Shown here: positions 42,561-51,673 of the stretch, piece after piece
Numbering within the stretch: position 1 is the first letter of the stretch
Layout of the letters: the number at the start of each line of letters is the position of its first letter
Assembly (NCBI GenBank): GCA_015655125.1
Contig: JAATFP010000049.1
Location: forward strand, 1 to 64,000
Reading direction: 5' to 3'
DNA length: 64,000 bases
From: Chitinophagales bacterium
Lineage (GTDB): Bacteria > Bacteroidota > Bacteroidia > Chitinophagales > Chitinophagaceae
Program-made: the position numbers and the translations under genes
Notes under the pieces: model-generated
What the model saw: the letters and a program-made list of their open reading frames with translations, nothing else
The model's database searches: none
Told to the model about the DNA's origin: nothing

Positions 42561-45053
42561 CTACAAAATTTCTACCGTACCCTTTATTCGGATATCTTCC
42601 GCAGACCTTGCAACAATGATATCATACGTTCCGGGATCATATCCAAATCCTGAGGCGCCTTTATAATGAGAAAAGGCACCTGCTTCCAACATCAGCGTAA
42701 CAGTTTTCGTTTCGCCTTTTTTCAGGTACACTTTTGAAAATGCTTTTAATTCCTTAACGGGACGAACATCTTTTGATATTCGTTGGTGAACATACACCTG
42801 TACTACGTCGGCACCATCATATGCGCCGGAATTGGTCACATCAACCGTAACCATCACAGATGGTTCGGATGTTTTGCCGGTATTTCCCTGGTTGACAACT
42901 CTTAATTTATCATATTTGAAAGTGGTGTAAGACAAGCCGAATCCAAACGGAAACTGTGGTTTAATTTTTGCCTGGTCCCAATAACGGTAACCCACAAATA
43001 AGCCTTCCTTATAGATTACATGCTTATCGTTATCTTTATCATAATAGTTGCTAAAAACAGGATTGTCTTCCCATTGCTTTTCAAAACTTGCAGGCAGTCT
43101 TCCCGATGGATTTGTTTTGCCAAACAACACTTCGGCAACGGCCGTGCCGCCTTCCTGTCCGGGGAACCATGCGTGTAGAAGCGCCTTAACATTTTTGAGC
43201 CATGGCTGCATGTTTACATTTCCGCCCGCGTTTAATACCACCATCGTATTGCGGTTTGCACGCGCAATCGAGTTAACCAGACTGTCGTGCAAAGATGGAA
43301 GATTGAACGTCCGGTCACCGCCTTCGTGTTCGGTACTTTCATTAAAACCAATACACACTATGGCAGCGTCTGCATTTTTCGCTGCAGCGATCGCTTCGGA
43401 AAAATCAAGGTCTGCAGGATACCATGCCAGTGAGATAACGGCGTCACCGCCATTTTCGAAATATTCCAGTTTGATATGGTAAGTTTTCCCGGCTTCCAGC
43501 CTGATATCTTTATTACCGATCGTTGTTGCATGGTCGTGCCAGTCGTCGATTACCAATTGATCGTTTACCCACAGCCGGTAACCGTCATCGCCCTTTACAG
43601 AAAAACGGTAATTGGCTGTAGTGAGCGGTTTTACAATGCCCGTCCAGCGAATGGAGAAATTATCGGCGCCGATGCTGTCTATCCCAGGTGCGCCATTCCA
43701 GTTGTGATCAACAACCGGTTCTATGCGCGTAGCTACAGGCGTTCCGGCGAGTGCTTTGTTTGAAAAGTATTCGGCCCTCAATCCTGTTTCTTTCGTATCG
43801 GTATTTGTATAAAATACAGATTCTTTCGCGGCACTTTCATTGTCTCTGAACCCCGGCACGTATACAAGTTTAACCTTATTTCCCACGAGATCCTGGAGCC
43901 CCTTCAACACGCTCACGAAATGAAATGGCGTGGTGGCGGAACTTCCACCCCCGGTAATATATGCATTTGCATTCGGGCCGATGATAGCCAGTGTTTTTAT
44001 TTTGTCACTATTAAGTGGCAGCGCTTTGTTTTCATTTTTTAAAAGAACGATTCCGCCACGGGCCACTTCCAGCGCCACCTTGTCGTTGTCGGGATTATCT
44101 TCGGGAATGGATCTGATTTGTTGCTCGCGGTCGTAAAAACCGTATTCAAATATAACGCGCAGGATCCGGCGAACTTTATCGTTGATCATTTCTTCTGTAA
44201 CGATTCCGCTTTTTATAGCGGGCATCAGCGTTTCCCTGTTCATGAATTTTGCCGACGGCATTTCAATATCGAGTCCATTCTTAGCAGCAGCAACACCATC
44301 ATACACCGATTCCCAGTCAGACATCAGGATGCCGGTAAAGCCCCAGTTTTTTTTCAGTATGTCGATATTGAGATGTTCATTTTGAGTGGCATGAACGCCG
44401 TTTACCAGGTTATAACTGTTCATAACCGCGCCCACATTGGCTTCCAGCACAGCTGCTTTGAATGCGGGCAGGTAAATTTCCTGCAAGGTCGTTTCATCGA
44501 TGTCGGAACTCACATGATGGCGATCCCATTCCTGGTTGTTGGCCGCATAATGCTTTACCGTTGCCACCACATCCTGCGATTGTACGCCATTGATATAGTT
44601 CACGGCGAGGCGCGAAGTGAGATACGGGTCTTCTCCCAGGTATTCGAAATTGCGCCCGTTCATCGACGCACGAAAAATATTTACTCCCGGGGCAAGCAGG
44701 ATATGCACCCCTTTGGCGCGTGCATCTTTACCAAGTGCCGCACCCATTTTGTGGGCAAGTATGGTGTCCCAACTGGCGGCCAGCAACACGGATGACGGGT
44801 AGGCAACGGCTTTGCCGAATGTATGTGCGCCCACGGGGCCGTCGGACATTTTTATTTTCGGCAATCCCAGCCGCTCGTTGCCACGGATATAAAATGCATC
44901 CACGCCGCCGATGTAATCGATCTTTTCTTCAAGCGTCATTTCTTCAAGCAGGCTCTTTGCTCTCTCTTCTGCTGGTTTGGTAGAATCTTTGTACACCTGG
45001 CTGAATGATTGAAACGATAAAAGCAGGATAGAAGCAATCAGTAATATACGCAT
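42561..45053 (-). CDS. bglX: Exported beta-glucosidase, glycoside hydrolase family 3 with PA14 domain
   Basis: An 830-residue retaining GH3 enzyme. Its signal peptide (MRILLIASILLLSFQSFS) is followed by the (beta/alpha)8 domain. The catalytic Asp nucleophile is in GILMSDWESVYDG, and the second domain starts near residue 345. A PA14 carbohydrate-binding insert (about 415-545, LRAEYFSNKALAG to ENGGDAVISLAW) interrupts it. A fibronectin-III-like end (PSVMVTVDVTNSGAYDG) closes the protein. Specificity is likely beta-glucosidic, possibly for beta-1,3 or beta-1,4 oligomers; not provable here. It is single-gene, divergent from the esterase. Confidence 0.9.
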   Translation of the reverse strand: MRILLIASILLLSFQSFSQVYKDSTKPAEERAKSLLEEMTLEEKIDYIGGVDAFYIRGNERLGLPKIKMSDGPVGAHTFGKAVAYPSSVLLAASWDTILAHKMGAALGKDARAKGVHILLAPGVNIFRASMNGRNFEYLGEDPYLTSRLAVNYINGVQSQDVVATVKHYAANNQEWDRHHVSSDIDETTLQEIYLPAFKAAVLEANVGAVMNSYNLVNGVHATQNEHLNIDILKKNWGFTGILMSDWESVYDGVAAAKNGLDIEMPSAKFMNRETLMPAIKSGIVTEEMINDKVRRILRVIFEYGFYDREQQIRSIPEDNPDNDKVALEVARGGIVLLKNENKALPLNSDKIKTLAIIGPNANAYITGGGSSATTPFHFVSVLKGLQDLVGNKVKLVYVPGFRDNESAAKESVFYTNTDTKETGLRAEYFSNKALAGTPVATRIEPVVDHNWNGAPGIDSIGADNFSIRWTGIVKPLTTANYRFSVKGDDGYRLWVNDQLVIDDWHDHATTIGNKDIRLEAGKTYHIKLEYFENGGDAVISLAWYPADLDFSEAIAAAKNADAAIVCIGFNESTEHEGGDRTFNLPSLHDSLVNSIARANRNTMVVLNAGGNVNMQPWLKNVKALLHAWFPGQEGGTAVAEVLFGKTNPSGRLPASFEKQWEDNPVFSNYYDKDNDKHVIYKEGLFVGYRYWDQAKIKPQFPFGFGLSYTTFKYDKLRVVNQGNTGKTSEPSVMVTVDVTNSGAYDGADVVQVYVHQRISKDVRPVKELKAFSKVYLKKGETKTVTLMLEAGAFSHYKGASGFGYDPGTYDIIVARSAEDIRIKGTVEIL

Positions 45054-45169
45054 GTTAATTGGTTGTTGAATTAAACGAAAGGTTGGCCGCTATTGTTGTC
45101 AAATTTATGGCAGTGTAATTTATTAAACTTGCAGATAAACACGGAATAAATTTAGCAACGCATAAAATT

Positions 45170-45318
45170 AACGTGTTATGCTATTTAGATTGTAAATTTT
45201 ACTCTGCAACCGTCTTCGACAAGCTCAGACTGACAGCTTCCTGTCATGTTGAGCTTGTCGAAACATAGTTTGAATGCGAATTTTTTATTCAGGTGTATTT
45301 GCCATAGCACAACATGTT
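45170..45318. repeat. Dispersed palindromic repeat, copy 8: most complete, with terminal inverted repeats
   Basis: The 149-bp unit starts AACGTGTTATGCTAT and ends ATAGCACAACATGTT; these termini are inverted repeats matching at 13 of 15 positions. Inside are two oppositely oriented halves: CTTCGACAAGCTCAGACTGA and CTGTCATGTTGAGCTTGTCG. No ORF is carried, so it is non-autonomous. Its structure resembles a MITE or a REP/BIME element. It lies in the divergent bglX-esterase region. Confidence 0.85.
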
Positions 45319-45421
45319 AAATTTTATTGTTTTTAGCTTTCGGAATTTAAAAAAACTTCGTTTCTTTATACTTCTTCAACAGTAACTATTGAACGCTTTC
45401 GTTTTATTTAAAAATAAAATC

Positions 45422-46390
45422 ATGAAACGTTCATTGTGTAGTTTTTTTTATTTCATTGCCGTGTTGTTTTCACCCCATATTGGCCAAGCGCAGCAAACGG
45501 CGCAACAATTTGTACAAACCACCAATTACCTTTTATATCTTCCTGAAAATTACGGGAAAGATACCGCAGCAAGATGGCCGCTACTATTGTTTCTTCACGG
45601 AAGCGGCGAAAGCGGGACCGATGTTTCCAGGGTGGCTCTGCATGGGCCGCCTGAACTTGTAAAAAATGGAAAGAAGTTTCCTTTTATTCTTTTATCACCC
45701 CAATCCGACAAGCCTTCGGGGTGGAACACCGATATGTTGTATAAATTATTGCAAGAGATAAAGCAGCGCTATCATATTGATCCCGACAGGATATATTTAA
45801 GCGGATTGAGTATGGGCGGGTACGGAACCTGGCAGTTAGCCATGGAGCATCCCGAAGAATTTGCAGCCATCGCGCCGGTTTGTGCAGGCGGTGATACTTC
45901 CAATACCTGGAAAATACATAATATCCCGGTATGGGCTTTTCACGGTGCCGACGACGATGTGGTGCTGCCGGTATACGGCCGGAATATGACTGCGGCGGCA
46001 AGCCGCTATAATAAAAATGTTCGCTTTACGCTTTACCAAAATACGAACCACAACAGTTGGGATACCACTTACCGCAATGATTCCTTGTACACATGGTTGC
46101 TGGCGCAAAGCAAATTCAGTTTTAGGGAAATGCCGGTATCTTCAACCGAATTAAAAAGCTATGAAGGAACTTTTATTTCGGAAAGAGATACGGTAAAAAT
46201 GAAGGTAAGTGAAGATGGGTTGACGGCATACCCGCGAAATAAGCCGGTGTTGTTGAAATACGGCGGTAATGATATGTTCTTTGTAAAACCCGGAATGAAT
46301 GTAGAAGTGCGTTTCCAAAAAATAAACGGAACAATCAGCGGCTTTTTACTGCTGAGCGACGAAAAATTATTTTACCGTAAATTAAAATGA
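45422..46390 (+). CDS. Exported alpha/beta hydrolase, dienelactone-hydrolase/esterase-like
   Basis: A 322-residue enzyme from ATG 45422, with a signal peptide (MKRSLCSFFYFIAVLF to IGQAQ). The nucleophile elbow is LSGLSMGGYGTW, the acid is probably in FHGADDDVV and the catalytic His in NTNHNSWD. The oxyanion region LLFLHGSGESG matches feruloyl/acetyl-xylan esterase-like (CE1 type) and polyhydroxybutyrate depolymerase-like proteins. About 80 extra C-terminal residues (beta-rich) follow. It is divergent from GH3, so both may act on plant polysaccharide side groups, but the substrate is unknown. Confidence 0.8.
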   Translation: MKRSLCSFFYFIAVLFSPHIGQAQQTAQQFVQTTNYLLYLPENYGKDTAARWPLLLFLHGSGESGTDVSRVALHGPPELVKNGKKFPFILLSPQSDKPSGWNTDMLYKLLQEIKQRYHIDPDRIYLSGLSMGGYGTWQLAMEHPEEFAAIAPVCAGGDTSNTWKIHNIPVWAFHGADDDVVLPVYGRNMTAAASRYNKNVRFTLYQNTNHNSWDTTYRNDSLYTWLLAQSKFSFREMPVSSTELKSYEGTFISERDTVKMKVSEDGLTAYPRNKPVLLKYGGNDMFFVKPGMNVEVRFQKINGTISGFLLLSDEKLFYRKLK

Positions 46391-46490
46391 GTGATGCCCA
46401 CAAAAGTCTGCTCCGGTGATTTTGTAAATCCCTGCGGGATAACGGCTGCGGTACAGGAAATAAAAACTAAATTTGTCAAAACGCAATTAC

Positions 46491-46913
46491 ATGATGACAC
46501 CGCTGATCTACGTACTGCTGAGGGTTTCTGTAGGCGTCAGTATGTTTGTACACGGACTTGTGAGACTGCCCAAACTTGCAGCATTCAGTCTGTGGATGTT
46601 CAAAAGTTTTCAAAGGTCTGCATTGCCTCCATCGCTTGTAAAACCGTTTAGTATTGCGCTGCCCATGTTGGAGTTTGCAATCGGGATGTTTCTGATAGCT
46701 GGTTTACTTACAAAACAAGCGCTGGTGGCTGGGTGTATCGTGATGATGCTACTGCTGTTTGGCTCCGGAATGATTGAAAACTGGGATGCCATTCCATCAC
46801 AATTGATACATGTTGCTTTTTTTACCACGTTGCTTTATTTTATTTCGGCCAATAAATATGCAGCAGATGCTTTTATCAAACGAAGTATTCACCCGGAAAG
46901 AATTCAGGGTTAG
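46491..46913 (+). CDS. DoxX family membrane protein
   Basis: A 140-residue protein with four predicted membrane helices. VLLRVSVGVSMFVHGLVRL, PMLEFAIGMFLIAGLLTK and VAGCIVMMLLLFGSG are typical of the DoxX family (SURF4-like). The track starts at a TTG; two consecutive ATGs at 46491 and 46494 are better. It is followed 78 nt later by the HTCS gene. The family is linked to redox functions in some bacteria, but the specific role is unknown. Confidence 0.75.
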   Translation: MMTPLIYVLLRVSVGVSMFVHGLVRLPKLAAFSLWMFKSFQRSALPPSLVKPFSIALPMLEFAIGMFLIAGLLTKQALVAGCIVMMLLLFGSGMIENWDAIPSQLIHVAFFTTLLYFISANKYAADAFIKRSIHPERIQG

Positions 46914-46991
46914 GGGATGGTGGAAGGCACCTGCTAACCTCTGATCACTAACTTTAACGCGAAAACGAAGTTTTTCCTTTACATTTATCCT

Positions 46992-49900
46992 GTGAAATCT
47001 GCTATTGATTGCCATAAAACCACTCTTTCATTGCCCGGCTTGCTTACATATATTTCTAAACCATCTGGCAAAAGGCGATCACACCTGTGTTTGTTTTATT
47101 TTATTGTACAGTTTTGTTGTTCTTCAATTGCTGCCAAAGCTGAAAACAATGATCCTTTCTTTTTGCAGCATTACGATAACAGGAACGGCCTTTCCAATAG
47201 TTCCATCAATTATATATATAAGGATGCGAACAATCTTTTGTGGGTTGCTACGTGGGACGGGTTGAACATGTACGATGGCAACAATTTTCACGTGTTCAAT
47301 TATAATAAGGACAACGATTTCAAAAGTATCGGAAGTAACGTGATCCAGCAGGTGTCGGAAGACAGGCGCGGTAATATCTGGATCACCACCATCGAGGGCA
47401 TTTCGCGGTATGAAAAATTCAGCGGAAAGTTCTATAATTATTTTTACAATCAATACCAGCGAAGTCGCGTAAGCGAACAGGAATATGCGCTCGCAACCGA
47501 CACTGCGGGGAACGTATTTTGTTTCAGTCAAAAGAACGGGCTGTCTTCTTATGACTTCGCAGCCGACAGTTTCAGGGCATGCAACATTCCGCAGCAGCAG
47601 GCGCGTATATCGAGGATGCTTTTTGATGATGCCAACCGGCTTTGGATATTAAATACAACCGGGAGGCTCAGCGCCTTTGAAAGGGCCGGGGCAGGCTTTA
47701 CATCGCTTCCGGGGAACAGCGATGAGCAAGCGGTTTCAAATTTCTTTAAAGTGGGTACCAGGCTTTTTTATACAACTTCCGACAACAGGTTGTTCCAGGT
47801 GACCGAAGCAAGGAGGGCCGGCGATTTTCTCTTGCAGTTGCCGCATGCAGTGAGCGCCGTTACTTTTTACAAAGGACACTACCTGTTTGCGTGGACCACC
47901 AAGGGGTATGGCATCTACAACGCTTCATTTCAGAAAGATGATTTTTTAAAACAGGAATCCGATCAGCAGCAGGATATAAAAGTTACCTCGTTTTCGTTGG
48001 GAAGCGAAGATATTTTGTGGTATGGAACTGATGGAAATGGTATCATCAAGGTATACCCAAAAACGAAATCTTTCGGAACCATTTCTACGTCCGATAATGG
48101 TATGCCATACAACCGCTCTGTGCGGGCTTTTTGCGAAGCAAATGGCGACCTTTGGATAGGCACTAAAGGGAGCGGCATCATGGCCATCAAAGATTTCTGG
48201 CAGGAAAAAGCAACATATGATAAATCATATTTCTCCTTTCCTGCAACGATTGATAACAACGCCGTTTATTCTTTAACGAAATGCAGCAATGAACTGATCT
48301 ATATCGGCAGTGATGCAAAAGGAATCGGTGCCTATGATATCAGGGCAAAACATTTTTTTAAATGGGCCGATATCAAAGGAAGTGCGGCCTGCCCGGAATT
48401 TGGTTCGGTATATGCGATCAGGCAGGACACGGATCAATCGCTGTGGCTCGGCACCAGCGGTTACGGATTGGTGCATTTAAAAATAAACAAGGATGCTTCC
48501 GGATCATTGTCTGTTTCATTCATAGAAAGATTTTTGTTTGACAACAGTGATAAAGGTCCGGCCAACGATATTATCTACGCGTTGGCCGATGGCGACCGTG
48601 ACCAACTCTGGATCGGGTGCCGGTATGGCGGTCTAAGCCTGCTCGATAAGAAAACGAAACGTTTCAGGACTTTCAAGGCTTTTACTTATGATGGAAGTCT
48701 TTCCAATAATGATGTGTTGTCGCTTTTTAAAGACAACAGGAATCGTTTGTGGATCGGCACGAGCTACGGACTGAATTGGCTGGATGAACAGGAGGCCTTA
48801 AAAAACGCCCCTATTTTTCAAAAGATTACAACAACAAACGGGCTACCGAATAATACTATTCACGCAATCGAACAGGATAGCGTAGGACAGCTGTGGGTGA
48901 GTACCAACAAGGGTTTGGCTAAAGTGAACCAGGATGGAAAAGTGTCGTACTATCAGCAGGCAGATGGTTTGCAGAGCAATGAATTTTGCGACGGTGCCGT
49001 GTGGAAAGATAAAAATGGTGCATTGTTTTTCGGTGGAACGTATGGCTTCAATCATTTTCTTCCACAGGATATCCGCCGTTCCGCATGGCAGCCCAATTTA
49101 TTATTGTCCAATATCCTGGTTGGCGGAAAAGATATTGCCGGCAACGGTTATAACGTACTCGATTCCGCGTCTGCGCAGCCATTGCATTTTACCATCAACC
49201 GAAAGGATAATTTTTTTGAACTCGACATCCGGGCCGTCAGTTTTTTAAACGCTGAAAAATGCGAATATGCATATTTACTGGAAGGATATGACAAGGTTTG
49301 GCGCTTCAGCGGCACTTCCGGTAAGATCGTTTATAACAATTTATTGCCCGGCACTTATTCGCTTCGCGTGAAATGGAGCAATGGCGAAGGTTCTTGGTCG
49401 GCAGAAACCAAGCTCCTGACATTGGAGGTACAACAGTATTTCTGGTTGCGCTGGTATGCATTGTTATTTTACGCACTGGTGATTTCAGCCGTTATTTATA
49501 TTATATATAGTTACCGGAAAAATAAAGAAGCGATCCGTCACCAGTTGGAAGTGGAACATTTGCTGCGCGAAAAAGACGAAGCCGTTCATGAGAGCCGCAT
49601 TGGCTTTTTTACAAACATTGCGCATGAACTTCAGACGCCACTTACGCTTATCATGGGATCTGCAGAAAGATTCATGGACAAGGACCGGTTGTCGCGTGAA
49701 AAAGAAAAACCATTCTTCTTATCAATGATTCACCAACAGGCATCGAGATTGACCTATCTCGTTCACCAGTTGCTGGAATTCCGGAAAGGCGAAGCCGGCT
49801 TTTTTAAAAATCAATATGCATACCTGGATATTTCCGAGCTGTTGGAAAACCTTGCGGAACCTTTTGTTCCGATCAGCGAAAAAAAGCAATTGGAATACGA

Positions 49901-51200
49901 GATCAATATTGCGCAGGGTATCAGCGGCTGGATCGATAAGGATAAACTGGAAAAGATCATCTTTAATTTACTGTCAAACGCCTTTAAACATTCTGAAAAA
50001 AATGAGCAGGTCGTCTTTGCTGCCGTTGCACATGCGCAAACCAGGCAAGTGGAGATCACGGTGATTAATTCAGGTACCGATCTTCCGGCTGAAGTACTTG
50101 AACATTTATTCGATCAGTTTTACGTTGCCCGCCCGGGGGCAGCAGGTACGGATCAGTTTGGCACCGGCATAGGGCTTGCGTTTACGCGGCAATTGGTGAA
50201 CCTGCTTAATGGCCAGATCAGCGCAACCAGTGAAAACGGGTACATTACTTTCAAGGTACTGTTGCCACTCAATGCTGCATCTACAAATATTGTAACGGAG
50301 GACGGGTCTGAAGCCTTAACCGGCCAGCCTTCTTATTTATACAAGGCAGTTACTTCTGTTCCCGAACCTGTTTCGGCAGTCTCGGCAGTTGACAACAACA
50401 AATATGCGATCATTGAAAATTTGCAGCATGATAACCGGAAGAATATCCTTATCGTGGAAGATGATGCCAATATCCGGTTTCTTCTAAAGGATATATTTAA
50501 AGATGAATATATTATTTATGAAGCCGTGGATGGAGCAAAGGCGCTCGAAATGCTGGAAAAATTCATCCCGGATCTGTTGATCTGCGATGTGATGATGCCG
50601 AATATGAACGGGCTGGAACTTTGCAATCGCATTAAGAATGCACCCGCTACCTGCCAGGTACCCGTTATTATGTTGTCGGCGCGTGATAGTGAGGATCATC
50701 ATATGGAGGGATACGAAGTGGGAGCGGATGCGTATATATCAAAGCCGTTTCATACCGAACATCTGCGGCTACGCGTGAGAAAAATGCTTGAATACAGGCA
50801 AAAAATGTTGAATGTATTTAAAACGGGGCATCAACCGGATAATATTGATGATGCCGGTCTTGCCGAGGACGATAAGGCATTTTTAGTGAAGCTTGTAAAA
50901 GTGATCGGGGAACATATTGCCGAGCCGGAACTCAATGCCGTCTTTCTTGAAAAAGAATTCAGCATGAGTAAAATGCAGCTGTACCGTAAAATGAAAACAA
51001 TGACGGGCATGACACCAGGCGAATTCATCCGGCACGTACGGTTGAAACAGGCCGCTGATCTTTTGGTGACCACCAGCCTGAACGTGACCGAAATATTTTA
51101 CAGGACAGGTTTCAATAACCAGTCGTATTTCTTCCGCGAATTTAAAAAACGGTTCGGCTGCGCACCGAATGAGTACCGCAATAACCAGGCAGCAATTTGA
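46992..51200 (+). CDS. Hybrid two-component system (HTCS) sensor-regulator
   Basis: A 1402-residue one-polypeptide regulator. After a signal sequence come repeated beta-propeller blades (about 50-700; pattern LWVATWDGL, NIWITTIEGISRY, LWIGTSYGLNWL), a Y_Y_Y domain near 715-800 and a transmembrane helix at about 817-840. The kinase follows: HisKA with phospho-acceptor H878 (IAHELQTPLT) and an ATP-binding domain. Next come the receiver (about 1150-1265, phospho-Asp D1199 in ICDVMMPN, K1251) and an AraC-type helix-turn-helix (about 1312-1402). Such proteins sense periplasmic oligosaccharides and activate the adjacent PUL. The start codon is GTG. It precedes susC by 473 nt, which holds a candidate operator. 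Confidence 0.95.
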   Translation: MKSAIDCHKTTLSLPGLLTYISKPSGKRRSHLCLFYFIVQFCCSSIAAKAENNDPFFLQHYDNRNGLSNSSINYIYKDANNLLWVATWDGLNMYDGNNFHVFNYNKDNDFKSIGSNVIQQVSEDRRGNIWITTIEGISRYEKFSGKFYNYFYNQYQRSRVSEQEYALATDTAGNVFCFSQKNGLSSYDFAADSFRACNIPQQQARISRMLFDDANRLWILNTTGRLSAFERAGAGFTSLPGNSDEQAVSNFFKVGTRLFYTTSDNRLFQVTEARRAGDFLLQLPHAVSAVTFYKGHYLFAWTTKGYGIYNASFQKDDFLKQESDQQQDIKVTSFSLGSEDILWYGTDGNGIIKVYPKTKSFGTISTSDNGMPYNRSVRAFCEANGDLWIGTKGSGIMAIKDFWQEKATYDKSYFSFPATIDNNAVYSLTKCSNELIYIGSDAKGIGAYDIRAKHFFKWADIKGSAACPEFGSVYAIRQDTDQSLWLGTSGYGLVHLKINKDASGSLSVSFIERFLFDNSDKGPANDIIYALADGDRDQLWIGCRYGGLSLLDKKTKRFRTFKAFTYDGSLSNNDVLSLFKDNRNRLWIGTSYGLNWLDEQEALKNAPIFQKITTTNGLPNNTIHAIEQDSVGQLWVSTNKGLAKVNQDGKVSYYQQADGLQSNEFCDGAVWKDKNGALFFGGTYGFNHFLPQDIRRSAWQPNLLLSNILVGGKDIAGNGYNVLDSASAQPLHFTINRKDNFFELDIRAVSFLNAEKCEYAYLLEGYDKVWRFSGTSGKIVYNNLLPGTYSLRVKWSNGEGSWSAETKLLTLEVQQYFWLRWYALLFYALVISAVIYIIYSYRKNKEAIRHQLEVEHLLREKDEAVHESRIGFFTNIAHELQTPLTLIMGSAERFMDKDRLSREKEKPFFLSMIHQQASRLTYLVHQLLEFRKGEAGFFKNQYAYLDISELLENLAEPFVPISEKKQLEYEINIAQGISGWIDKDKLEKIIFNLLSNAFKHSEKNEQVVFAAVAHAQTRQVEITVINSGTDLPAEVLEHLFDQFYVARPGAAGTDQFGTGIGLAFTRQLVNLLNGQISATSENGYITFKVLLPLNAASTNIVTEDGSEALTGQPSYLYKAVTSVPEPVSAVSAVDNNKYAIIENLQHDNRKNILIVEDDANIRFLLKDIFKDEYIIYEAVDGAKALEMLEKFIPDLLICDVMMPNMNGLELCNRIKNAPATCQVPVIMLSARDSEDHHMEGYEVGADAYISKPFHTEHLRLRVRKMLEYRQKMLNVFKTGHQPDNIDDAGLAEDDKAFLVKLVKVIGEHIAEPELNAVFLEKEFSMSKMQLYRKMKTMTGMTPGEFIRHVRLKQAADLLVTTSLNVTEIFYRTGFNNQSYFFREFKKRFGCAPNEYRNNQAAI

Positions 51201-51228
51201 CGTATAATCCCTGATTTAATATCTTTTT

Positions 51229-51335
51229 GTGGCTGTCTTCGGCAAGCCCAGAATGACAGCACCCTGTGATGTTGAGCCTGTCGAAACATATCCTGACCGG
51301 GATTTTGTAGGAAATTTATTTTTAGTATAACGATT
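51229..51335. repeat. Dispersed palindromic repeat, copy 9
   Basis: TGTCTTCGGCAAGCCCAGAA and GTGATGTTGAGCCTGTCGAA are the two halves, same orientation as copy 8, with a shortened tail. It lies just after the HTCS gene. Confidence 0.75.
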
Positions 51336-51378
51336 TAATAATATGATTTTACATTTTTCACAGGCGTTTCCCGTATAA

Positions 51379-51416
51379 ATGTTACCATAGTATACTAAAA
51401 TGTAACCATAGTGTAC
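51379..51416 (+). promoter_or_regulatory. Direct repeat, candidate binding site of the HTCS AraC domain
   Basis: ATGTTACCATAGTATAC (51379-51395) and ATGTAACCATAGTGTAC (51400-51416) match at 15 of 17 positions and start exactly 21 bp apart, two turns of B-DNA. This is the layout expected for two AraC-type domains on one face. The sites lie about 260 bp upstream of susC and follow the HTCS gene. A loose -7 box (TAATTTTC, 51438-51445) follows the second repeat by 21 nt. Binding is inferred. Confidence 0.6.
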
Positions 51417-51673
51417 AATGAAATTTCCGATGCGGTGTAATTTTCGGTCCTCAATTGCCGCATATGAACGCTACTAAAACGAACTTGCCGTGCCGTTTAA
51501 CAACGGGCCACACTTGTAATTATTTCAACATCTATGTTCCTGACGGTACCGGTTAGCCGGATGCCTGCAGCGAATTTTTCTCCGTCCTCTTCCGAACTGC
51601 TTTTTACCAACACCAAACAGTCATCATTATCCTGGTGCAAACACAGGCACTTTCATTTAAAAAAGATTGCATT

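Noticed and set aside
44118-44795. 225-residue plus-strand ORF in bglX
   Set aside because: Antisense shadow of the GH3 enzyme.
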